The notes beneath the pieces were generated by a model, which made no database searches, was not told the DNA's origin, and saw only the letters and a program-made list of their open reading frames with translations. DNA of 64,000 nt from a cyanobacterium PCC 7702 (GTDB lineage Bacteria; Cyanobacteriota; Cyanobacteriia; Cyanobacteriales; Nostocaceae), in contig KB235926.1 of NCBI GenBank assembly GCA_000332255.1, positions 2,148,797 to 2,212,796 of the forward strand, read 5' to 3'. Position numbers and translations under genes: made by a program. Below, piece by piece: positions 10,154 through 18,394 of this stretch. The first letter of the stretch is position 1, and each line of letters opens with the position of its first letter.

Positions 10154-10735
10154 ATGAACACACTCACTTTGCAATGGTACGATGGCAGTCAACTGAAAAC
10201 TCAAACTATACACGAACAACAACCAAGCAAACATTTTGGCACTATTCGTATAGGCCGCGATCCATTTCGGTGCGACATTATTCTTAGTCACCCCACAGTA
10301 TCGGGTTTGCACGTCGAAATCTTTTTTAACCCTCAACAGCAAAGCTTTTTCATTAGAAATCTGCGAGAACAAAATCCTCCCCTTATTAACGGTCAGAGAC
10401 TAACCAAGGGTGAAATACCTCTTTCTGAGGGTAGCGTTATCTATCTAGGACAACAGGAACTTAAGGTGATTGCTGTTTCCTTGTCTGTTGCAAGTAGTAT
10501 TCCACCAACGATTTTGACTCCACCACAACCAGTAACACCTCTACCAAGACCGCAAGTTCAGGGAAACCTACAACATCAGCATCTACCCACACCGCTAAAA
10601 TCACAAGAAATTTATGGCTTGCAGTGTCCCAGATGTCAGAAAATTTCCTCCTATAATAACCTGCTACTAGGTTGCCAGTATTGCGGTCATTCCTTACAAG
10701 ATGCAAAAAGTGTTTTAGTACCTCCAAATAATTAA
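10154..10735 (+). CDS. FHA domain protein with C-terminal zinc ribbon
   Basis: 193 residues. The FHA domain spans about residues 25-108: IRIGRDPFRCDIILSHPTVS carries the Gly-Arg and the Ser that bind phosphothreonine, and LHVEIFF, PPLINGQRL and LSEGSVIYLG complete it. A proline-rich linker (about 115-150) leads to a ribbon with two CxxC pairs, CPRC near 156 and CQYC near 174. FHA domains read phosphothreonine; the ribbon suggests protein or nucleic-acid contact. The next gene also starts with an FHA domain, and a Ser/Thr kinase lies 3.7 kb downstream, so a shared signalling role is plausible. Confidence 0.85.
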   Translation: MNTLTLQWYDGSQLKTQTIHEQQPSKHFGTIRIGRDPFRCDIILSHPTVSGLHVEIFFNPQQQSFFIRNLREQNPPLINGQRLTKGEIPLSEGSVIYLGQQELKVIAVSLSVASSIPPTILTPPQPVTPLPRPQVQGNLQHQHLPTPLKSQEIYGLQCPRCQKISSYNNLLLGCQYCGHSLQDAKSVLVPPNN

Positions 10736-10861
10736 AAACATTCGTTGCTTAGCTAAATTTGAGCGTGCGTTATTTGCAAAATATCTTACGATAATCAATC
10801 TTGCGATTCTCAGAAAAATTATCAATTATAAACCTCGATTAATTCTAACTATCAAATCGTC

Positions 10862-12856
10862 ATGAATAGCGGTTCTATAGAAATCCAATTAACGTGGCAA
10901 GAACCAGCAACAGGACAGCGGCGAGAACCAAGGTTGAGGACACCAATTGCTTTTGGTAGGGAATTTGCTCGTATGCCTACCAAACACAACGGACACCCTG
11001 TTGCCCGAATGGTCCTCAGCCACGACCAAGTCTCTCGCTTCCACGCCTTGCTGGAGTGGGAACAAAATCAGCAGCTAGTGGTTACTGACCAAGGTAGTGT
11101 TAATGGCATTTACGTTAACGGTCAGCGCCAAACACGTGCTATTTTGAACAATGGGGATATATTGCAAATTGGACCTTACGCCATTACTGTCAACTTTGCC
11201 AATCCTAACATACCCATTAGCAGTAGTTCCCCATCCCCAGCTGCCAGCAGCAATTCTACTATTCAATTTAATCCTCACACCAACTCCCCAGACCCCACCT
11301 TATCTCCACATCAGCCTTTTACTCCCCTGGGCAGTAATTTTCCACCATCGGTATTTCAACAGCAGCAAGTTCCTGTACAAGCACTTCATGCTACGGGTTT
11401 GTCGGTAGATGAAATTGACTACCTTGCCGTCGGAGCGGGATTAGGTAGTTTTGTTTGGGTGGATTTACTGAGAATTAGTGGTGTTCCTAGTAACAAAATT
11501 ATTGCTGTGGGAGTGGATAAACAGCCATATGCTCGTTATAAACTTCTTTGCCAAAATTCTCAAATTCCCTCCCACGAAAGACTGCGCTCGAATTCTGATT
11601 CTTGTCCGGACAATATTTGGGGATGGCCGAGTTATGCCTGGCGAGAAGCTTGGCATGATCTGATGCAGGGTAAGCTGAGCAATGCGTGTAGATATCTGTG
11701 GCAAGTGTTTGCCGAACCGACCTTTGCGGAAACTTATACGCCGCGTTCGGGAAACGTATTTGATTCTATAGACCGGGAAGCAAGACGCATCGGTTGGGAT
11801 AAGATGTATCGTTTTGGGCGAGTACTGGCAATTCGCAAAACCAATGATGGTAGGTATTGCGTGGCCATTTCTCGCGGTAGCGGCGATCGCGGTTTTTTTG
11901 TTTGTCGCTACCTCCATCTGGCAACTGGCTATCCAGCCTTGCAATTTCTGCCCCATTTACAAGCTTACCGGGAAAAATACAAAGACTTTAAGTCAGTGGT
12001 AAACGCCTACGAAGAACACAACCACGTGTATGCTCAACTAGAACGCCAAGGTGGAAAGGTCTTGATTCAGGGAAGAGGAATTGTTGCTTCTCGGATCATA
12101 CAGCGCCTTTACGAAGCACGACAGAAAAACTCCGATATCCTTATTTTACATTTAATGCGATCGCCCAAACCCCAAGGCAACAAATATGGCAGAGCCCAGC
12201 GTCCAGTCAAGCATCATGTGGAATTGCAACCATTTAACTGGCCCAAAGCTTGTTGGGGCGGACAGCTGCGGGAAATCCTTGAGAAAGCAAACCCACATGA
12301 ACGCAAAGAACTAATATCGAATAAAGTCTGGGGAGGAACAACTACCGCCGATCGCCGAGACTGGCAAAATATCATTGAAAACGGTATCGCCCAAGGTTGG
12401 TATAAAATTCAATTTGCTGTAGTCACAAGAGTAGAACAAAATACTAACCAGCACCTGATTACTTATATCCAGGACAAGGACTTTGGCGAAATTCAACTTC
12501 CTGCTGTTGACTTTATCATTGATGCCACCGGATTAGATGCCAAAGTGAAGGAAAGTCCCCTACTCGCAGATTTAATAGAACATTACAATCTTCCCCTCAA
12601 CCCCATACAGCGCTTGAGCGTGGCAAATGACTTTGAAATAGTAGAAATGCGAAACGACAAAGCAAAAATGTATGCTGCTGGAGCTATTACCCTCGGCGGC
12701 CCCTATGCGGCAGTCGATAGCTTCTTGGGATTGCAATATGCTGCTTTGTGCTCGGTTGATAGCCTAGCAGCTGTTCGCGCACCCTCACTGCAGCCCTTAA
12801 ATCCTGCCAGATCCTTCCAACAATGGCTAAAGTGGGTGTGGAATCAATCTCCCTAA
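10862..12856 (+). CDS. FHA domain fused to FAD/NAD(P)-binding oxidoreductase
   Basis: 664 residues. An N-terminal FHA domain (about 25-105) shows FGREFARMP, LSHDQVSRFHALLEW and GSVNGIYVNGQR, with the conserved Gly-Arg, Ser-x-x-His and Asn. A Ser/Pro/Gln-rich linker follows (about 115-180). The rest is a two-Rossmann flavoprotein: AVGAGLGS (GxGxxG) near 191, a second dinucleotide motif GRGIVASR near 403, and the FAD closing motif IIDATGLDAKV near 549. This resembles lysine/ornithine N-monooxygenase-like or Baeyer-Villiger-like flavoenzymes, but the substrate is unknown. Phosphothreonine-directed recruitment of a redox enzyme is inferred from the fusion. Confidence 0.8.
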   Translation: MNSGSIEIQLTWQEPATGQRREPRLRTPIAFGREFARMPTKHNGHPVARMVLSHDQVSRFHALLEWEQNQQLVVTDQGSVNGIYVNGQRQTRAILNNGDILQIGPYAITVNFANPNIPISSSSPSPAASSNSTIQFNPHTNSPDPTLSPHQPFTPLGSNFPPSVFQQQQVPVQALHATGLSVDEIDYLAVGAGLGSFVWVDLLRISGVPSNKIIAVGVDKQPYARYKLLCQNSQIPSHERLRSNSDSCPDNIWGWPSYAWREAWHDLMQGKLSNACRYLWQVFAEPTFAETYTPRSGNVFDSIDREARRIGWDKMYRFGRVLAIRKTNDGRYCVAISRGSGDRGFFVCRYLHLATGYPALQFLPHLQAYREKYKDFKSVVNAYEEHNHVYAQLERQGGKVLIQGRGIVASRIIQRLYEARQKNSDILILHLMRSPKPQGNKYGRAQRPVKHHVELQPFNWPKACWGGQLREILEKANPHERKELISNKVWGGTTTADRRDWQNIIENGIAQGWYKIQFAVVTRVEQNTNQHLITYIQDKDFGEIQLPAVDFIIDATGLDAKVKESPLLADLIEHYNLPLNPIQRLSVANDFEIVEMRNDKAKMYAAGAITLGGPYAAVDSFLGLQYAALCSVDSLAAVRAPSLQPLNPARSFQQWLKWVWNQSP

Positions 12857-12971
12857 TAGCTTCCAAATCACTCGCAATGCAGAATCTGTGGCATCAAGGT
12901 GGAAAATATACTTGTTTATGGTGTAGAAATGTATAGAATTTTGTAAATAAATAAAATACCTTGATTTTAAG

Positions 12972-13709
12972 ATGCAGACATTTTCAGTACCTTCCTCAAT
13001 GCAACTGTCTACAAAACCAACTCAAACTCAACCTTTAAAGATTGTCGCACTGGGGGACAGTTTAGTATACGGATTCGGCGATCCAGAAGCAGGCGGTTGG
13101 GTAGAACAACTGCGACGACGGTGGATGTCACCCGATCGCGCCGGTCACGTTATATATAATTTGGGCGTGCGCGGCGATCGCGTCCAACAAGTCGCCCAAA
13201 GACTAGAAGTCGAATTTCGTCACCGCGGCGAACTCCGCAACCAAGTTCCCGATTTAATTATTCTCTCAGTTGGTGTTAACGACTCAGCCCGTCTAGGTCG
13301 GGAGAACGGACGCAACTATACCGACTTTACCGTTTTTGAATCCCAAATCGCCTCCCTGCTAGAACAAGCGCAACAGCTGTGTCCGGTACTGTTCGTAGGA
13401 ATGGTACCGGTTGATGAACAAAAAATGCCATTTCTCGATTGCTTTTATTACAATCACGCCGATCAGTATCGCTACAAAGAAGTCACCCGCCTTGCTTGTC
13501 ACAAAAGAGGAATTCCCTATCTCGATATTTTCCAAATATGGATGGAACGCGGTGAAACTTGGCGGCGGGAACGTTTGAGCAAAGACGGTCTTCACCCAAA
13601 TACCTTGGGCTATCAAGCTTTGTTAGAAGATATTCTCAATTGGAAAGCATTCCTGGAAAAGGTACCAGAGGTATGGACATCTTTACCATACCAATCCTAT
13701 TCTCTTTAA
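12972..13709 (+). CDS. GDSL/SGNH-family esterase or lipase
   Basis: 245 residues. The SGNH blocks are all present: block I ALGDSLVYGFG with nucleophile Ser30, block II Gly in YNLGVRGDR, block III GVNDSAR with the oxyanion Asn, and block V DGLHPN with the catalytic Asp and His. No signal peptide is visible, so the enzyme is probably cytosolic. Related members include thioesterase I/lysophospholipase and acetyl esterases; the substrate cannot be given. It lies 115 bp after the FHA-flavoprotein gene on the same strand. Confidence 0.9.
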   Translation: MQTFSVPSSMQLSTKPTQTQPLKIVALGDSLVYGFGDPEAGGWVEQLRRRWMSPDRAGHVIYNLGVRGDRVQQVAQRLEVEFRHRGELRNQVPDLIILSVGVNDSARLGRENGRNYTDFTVFESQIASLLEQAQQLCPVLFVGMVPVDEQKMPFLDCFYYNHADQYRYKEVTRLACHKRGIPYLDIFQIWMERGETWRRERLSKDGLHPNTLGYQALLEDILNWKAFLEKVPEVWTSLPYQSYSL

Positions 13710-13781
13710 AACTAATATTCTCAGATAACAACTTCCCTGCTTCCTAAATCGCCAGCTTGCTACTCTCCCTTTGAACTGCTT

Positions 13782-14216
13782 ATGACTCCCTCCTTATTAG
13801 GTCGTTGGCAAACTCGATTGCTACTACTTGCAACAGTAGGTACGTTAGTATCTATACCCTTTGCATTAGGTTGGGTAGGTTCGCCTCCCGGTACAGTTTA
13901 TTTCTGGATTCTTATCTATATTGCAATTTTTGGCATTGGCTGGGATGTAGTTTACGACCAACTACAAAGATATCGCTGGGATAGAGATTGGCCGGCAATT
14001 TATCAATTACTGGCTGGGATCTGGGAATTTATATTTGTTGCTTGTGGTGTAAAAATTTTTGGGTTTTTACCAATACCCATACCAAAAGAACAACTACCTA
14101 TTGTTTGGGTAATTTGGCACTACAGTACGGTTTGGCTAGCAGTATTTATCGCCTCCCAAAGCCTAATGCGGATTTTATTTCTCCGGTGGCGTTTCCGTGG
14201 CGGACAGTGGCTATAA
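13782..14216 (+). CDS. Small hypothetical integral membrane protein
   Basis: 144 residues with about four hydrophobic segments: LLLLATVGTLVSIPFALGWV, VYFWILIYIAIFGIGWDVVY, a segment near 75-95 (IWEFIFVACGVKIFGFL), and VIWHYSTVWLAVFIASQSLM. I do not recognise a named family. It sits 72 bp after the GDSL gene and 256 bp before the Ser/Thr kinase, all on the plus strand. A role in the same unit is possible but not shown. Confidence 0.65.
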   Translation: MTPSLLGRWQTRLLLLATVGTLVSIPFALGWVGSPPGTVYFWILIYIAIFGIGWDVVYDQLQRYRWDRDWPAIYQLLAGIWEFIFVACGVKIFGFLPIPIPKEQLPIVWVIWHYSTVWLAVFIASQSLMRILFLRWRFRGGQWL

Positions 14217-14472
14217 ATATGGCAGTAAGCTAGAAATAACAGCTATATATTTTGTTTCCAGCCAAACTAGAAGCTCGAATTTTTGAAAAATTAATAAAAA
14301 TAGTTTCACGTTTATCAATAACATGATTTAATCAAAAATTAAGAAGCAAGGAAAAGTAAGAAAAAAATACGTAGAAAGCAGTTGAGTGTTAGTGATTACT
14401 AAGTAATTAGTATATCTCCATTAACTACAAACATACTGATGGAAAAAAGGCGCTACTATCTAGGTGAAGAAA

Positions 14473-16860
14473 ATGCAAGGGAGTTTATTAGACAAGCGCT
14501 ACAAAATTATTAAACCACTGGGACGAGGTTTTTTTGGCGCTACCTACCTTGCTCAAGATATGCGCAGAATGGGCCGCCAATGCGTGGTAAAGCATTTGCA
14601 GCCAGCAAGCAAAGATCCGTACACTCTGCAAGCAGCAAAAAAACTGTTTGAATCAGAAGCAAGAACTTTAGAAAAATTAGGTCAGCACGATCAAATTCCC
14701 GACCTACAAGATTATTTTCAGGAAGATAATGAATTTTATTTAGTACAAGAATTAATTGATGGTAACCCTCTGAATACAGAAATAAAACCGGATGGCAAAT
14801 TAACAGAAACCGAAATTATCGAGATTCTCAAAGATGTATTGGCGGTACTTAGTTACGTCCATCAGTGCCAAGTAATTCACCGCGACATTAAACCTAACAA
14901 CTTAATGCGGCGATATAAAGACCGGAAAATAGTCTTAATTGATTTTGGCGCGGTCAAGCAAGTTCGAACTCAACAAGTCAATGCTCAAGGACTGACAAAC
15001 TTCACCCAGGTGATCGGTACACCGGGTTATATGCCAGATGAACAACTAAGAGGAACACCCCATTTTAATAGCGATATTTACGCCTTGGGAATCACAGCCA
15101 TTCAAGGACTTACTGGAGTAGCTCCAACGGAATTACAGTCAGACCCGCGTACGGGCGAAGCGATCTGGCATGAATTGGTAAAGATAAATCCTCAATTACA
15201 AAAAATTTTAGATAAAATGGTACGCCGCTCGTACACAGAGCGCTACCAGTCTGTGGATGAAGTTATCAGTGACTTACAAAAGTTAACTTCTTTTTCAATT
15301 CGACCACATGCATTCAAATTACCAATCACACTCACCGTCTTACTTTTATTGGGAATGGGTGGATTAATAGCATACATCTGTCCCAAACTAGAAAATTTCT
15401 TTCAACAAGGTCTGGAAAAAGTTGAAAAACAAGACTGGAGCGGAGCGATCGCTGCTTTCACTAAAGCGCTTGAAAACAATCCTCGCAACGGCCAAGCCTA
15501 TCTGTATCGAGGAAACGCTTACTTGCAGCTAAAACAGCCACAAAAAGCAATAGAAGACTACAATCGAGCTTTAGACTTTCTAGAACGAGAAATTGCTGGT
15601 ATTGGCGTGGAATGGCAAAGCGATCCAGAAAAAGGACTGATAATTATCAGCGTTCTAGAAAACTCTCCAGCTTCACAAGTAGAAATAAAAGCAGGCGATC
15701 GCGTTTTAGCTATCGATGGTCAATCCACCAAAAACATGAATGTACAAAAAGCCACTGAGATAATTCGCAGTAGCAAAGCAGGTACTCCAGTGACTTTGCG
15801 CATTCAGCGCCAAGATAGTGAATTCACCCTCGTCCTTAAGCGCATCAGTATTGTCAATCGCGAGTACGCTCAAGCCTACAACTACCGAGGAAAGGCCCGC
15901 TATCAACTGGGCGACATAAAAGCAGCTATTGCGGATTATAGCCAAGCAATTCAGGTCGATCCCAACTACTCCCTAGCCTACTACAATCGAGCAGAAGTTA
16001 GCTATTACGACTTAGGCGATAAACAAGCAGCGCTTGCAGATTACAGCCAAGCCATTCGACTCAACCCTCAAAATGCTGCTGCTTTTCTCACTCGCGGTAA
16101 TATTCGCTACGACCTGAATGAAAAACAAGCTGCTGTTGAAGATTACACGCAAGTGATTAATATCAATCCCAATTACTCCCTAGCTTACTACCACCGAGCT
16201 AAAGCATACCTTTACCTAGGCAAAAAACAAGCAGCAATTGCAGATTTCAACCAAGCTATTCGAGTTAACAGTAACTGGGGCGCCATCAGTTTAGCTGATG
16301 CTTACTTCCAGCGTGCCTTTGCCTACGAAGATATAGGAAACAAACAAGCAGCGCTTGCAGATTACAACCAAGCTATTCAACTTAATCCCAACTACACCGA
16401 AGCCTATAACAACCGAGGAAACCTACGCTCAGAATTAGGCAACAAACAAGGCGCTATAGAAGATTATAACCAGGCAATACGTATTAGTCCTACCTATTAC
16501 CTTGCTTACTACAATCGCGGTCTTGTCTACCAAGACCTAGGAAACAAACAAGCAGCCGTAGAAGATTATACACAGACTATATATCTGAATCGTTATTACG
16601 AATCTGCCTACTACAACCGCGGTATCGCCTACCAAGACCTAGGAAACAAACAAGCAGCCGTAGAAGATTATACCAGTGCGATAAGTATTAATCCTAATAA
16701 AGCCAATGCCTATTACAATCGGGGTCTAGTCCGCTCTCAACTAGGGGACAAACAAGGTGCGATCGCAGATTATGAAAAAGCCGCGCAGCTATACAAGCAA
16801 CAAGGGGAAATCAGATATTACCAAGATAGTTTAAATCGCATCACCTCACTAAGGCGCTAG
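14473..16860 (+). CDS. Membrane Ser/Thr protein kinase with PDZ domain and TPR repeats
   Basis: About 795 residues from ATG 14473; an in-frame GTG at 14464 lies inside the likely ribosome site AGGTGAAG. Counting from 14464, the Hanks-type kinase has GRGFFGATY glycine loop (20-28), Lys43, HRDIKPNN (139-146), DFG (160-162) and GTPGYMPDEQ. A single membrane helix follows at about 285-306. One TPR unit precedes a PDZ domain (about 378-462, with GLIIISVLENSPA and GDRVLAIDG). About eight further TPRs run to the end. A kinase inside and a TPR array outside is the expected topology for one helix, but PDZ insertion between TPRs is less usual. Confidence 0.93.
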   Translation: MQGSLLDKRYKIIKPLGRGFFGATYLAQDMRRMGRQCVVKHLQPASKDPYTLQAAKKLFESEARTLEKLGQHDQIPDLQDYFQEDNEFYLVQELIDGNPLNTEIKPDGKLTETEIIEILKDVLAVLSYVHQCQVIHRDIKPNNLMRRYKDRKIVLIDFGAVKQVRTQQVNAQGLTNFTQVIGTPGYMPDEQLRGTPHFNSDIYALGITAIQGLTGVAPTELQSDPRTGEAIWHELVKINPQLQKILDKMVRRSYTERYQSVDEVISDLQKLTSFSIRPHAFKLPITLTVLLLLGMGGLIAYICPKLENFFQQGLEKVEKQDWSGAIAAFTKALENNPRNGQAYLYRGNAYLQLKQPQKAIEDYNRALDFLEREIAGIGVEWQSDPEKGLIIISVLENSPASQVEIKAGDRVLAIDGQSTKNMNVQKATEIIRSSKAGTPVTLRIQRQDSEFTLVLKRISIVNREYAQAYNYRGKARYQLGDIKAAIADYSQAIQVDPNYSLAYYNRAEVSYYDLGDKQAALADYSQAIRLNPQNAAAFLTRGNIRYDLNEKQAAVEDYTQVININPNYSLAYYHRAKAYLYLGKKQAAIADFNQAIRVNSNWGAISLADAYFQRAFAYEDIGNKQAALADYNQAIQLNPNYTEAYNNRGNLRSELGNKQGAIEDYNQAIRISPTYYLAYYNRGLVYQDLGNKQAAVEDYTQTIYLNRYYESAYYNRGIAYQDLGNKQAAVEDYTSAISINPNKANAYYNRGLVRSQLGDKQGAIADYEKAAQLYKQQGEIRYYQDSLNRITSLRR

Positions 16861-16978
16861 CCTCATCGTCTCTGCGTACTTTGATTGTAAAAAATCATCA
16901 AAAGTTAAAATTGAACACGGAAAAGCCGAAGAGAAATGGTGAAATCTAAATTTAGCCCTGATCGTTGAGAGTTTAGCT

Positions 16979-18191
16979 TTGTTACTACCAGTTTTAGCTA
17001 TTAATGTGGCTTCCAACAGCCCACTACCATTAACCGAGCCAGTTTATATCTTTTGCATTCTACTATTGTCAATTGCCGCAGCACCCCTCATCGCCAAACC
17101 ACTGCATTTGCCACCTTTAGTTGTACTGATTGTTTTAGGTGGCATCCTAGGTTCCAACGTTACGGGGATATTAGCACGAGACAGTCAATTAATTCTACTA
17201 GAAAAAATAGGTCTGCTATACATCATGTTACTAGCAGGCTTACAAATGGACTTAAGTAAATTCAGACTGGTAGGAGCGCGATCGCTAATTTTTGGATTGC
17301 TGACATTTAGCGTTCCCCTAACAGCAGGTATAATATCCGGTCATTGGTTGACAACAAACTCTTTGGGTAGCGCCCTTTTAGGAATTTTGTATTCTCCCCA
17401 CACCTTGGTTTCCTATCCCATCGTCACCGTGTTAGGAATAGTAAAAAAAAGAAGCTGTTGCGGTTGCGATCGGCGGCACAATAGTAACATCCATTCTGAC
17501 ACTAAGCGGATTATCAATAGTGCAAGCCATAGCTGGTGGAAGCGTGGGAATTCTCCTGTGGATAAAATTACTAATTTTCTTACCATTACTAGTGTTAATT
17601 AGCCTTTGGGGTATACCCAAATTTGGTCGGCGTTTTATTTTCAATTCCTCAATACCATCTTTAAGCAATCAATTTATCTTCATTCTCAGTTGCCTATTTT
17701 TACTAGCTAGTGCCGCACTATTATTAGGTGTTGATTGTATAGTTGGAGGTTTTATAGCTGGATTATCTTTAAATCCTCTCGTTAAAAATGAAAAACCGTT
17801 AATGGAACGAATTGAATTTGTAGGAAACAGTATATTTATTCCAACTTTTTTAATTTCCGTAGGCGTCCTATCTAACCCTAGAATTTTATTTATCCATCCC
17901 GAGAACCTCAAAATAGCCTTGGTAGTCATAGCAGCAGCAGTTGGTGGTAAATTTCTAGCCGCGGGAATTGCTGGAATTATTTTTCGCTACACTTTCGCAG
18001 AAACAATGGTGATATTGGGTTTAACAATGTCCCGTGCTGCCTTAGTATTAGTAGTAGCTCTCTACGGCAAACAAGCAGAATTACTTAATGAGGGACTGTT
18101 TAATGCCATCATTCTTTACATCTTAATTACCTGCTTGCTCGGACCACTAGTGACAAATGCCTTTGGTAAAAAGATTGCAACCCAGTCCTAA
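16979..18191 (+). pseudogene. Cation/proton antiporter (CPA2 type) interrupted by a +1 frameshift
   Basis: Two overlapping frames together make one antiporter domain of about 400 residues. The first (TTG 16979 to 17602) runs PLIAKPLHLPPLVVLIVLGG to YSPHTLVSYPIVTVLGIVKK, then turns to nonsense (RSCCGCDRRH). The second continues directly as KEAVAVAIGGTIVTSILTLS and ends at 18191. The switch is at an A8 run, 17443-17450; removing one A restores a continuous protein. It could be a sequencing error, a real lesion, or slippage. About 12 membrane segments would result. No USP domain follows, unlike the neighbour downstream. Confidence 0.85.
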
Positions 18192-18394
18192 TTCCCTGCT
18201 TTTCCAATTCTTAATACCCTTAACAAAAATTAACATCACACTGCCAGAAAATAAAGCCAGGGTCAAACTACCAATTGTCTTCTGCACCCACTTTCCGCCC
18301 TCTGTTTGCCTTCTTTTGCAAACTCCAAAGGTTGACATATTTCAGCAAATTACAGAATCATTAAGAACACCGGATAGTCACTTGTGAGGAAACC

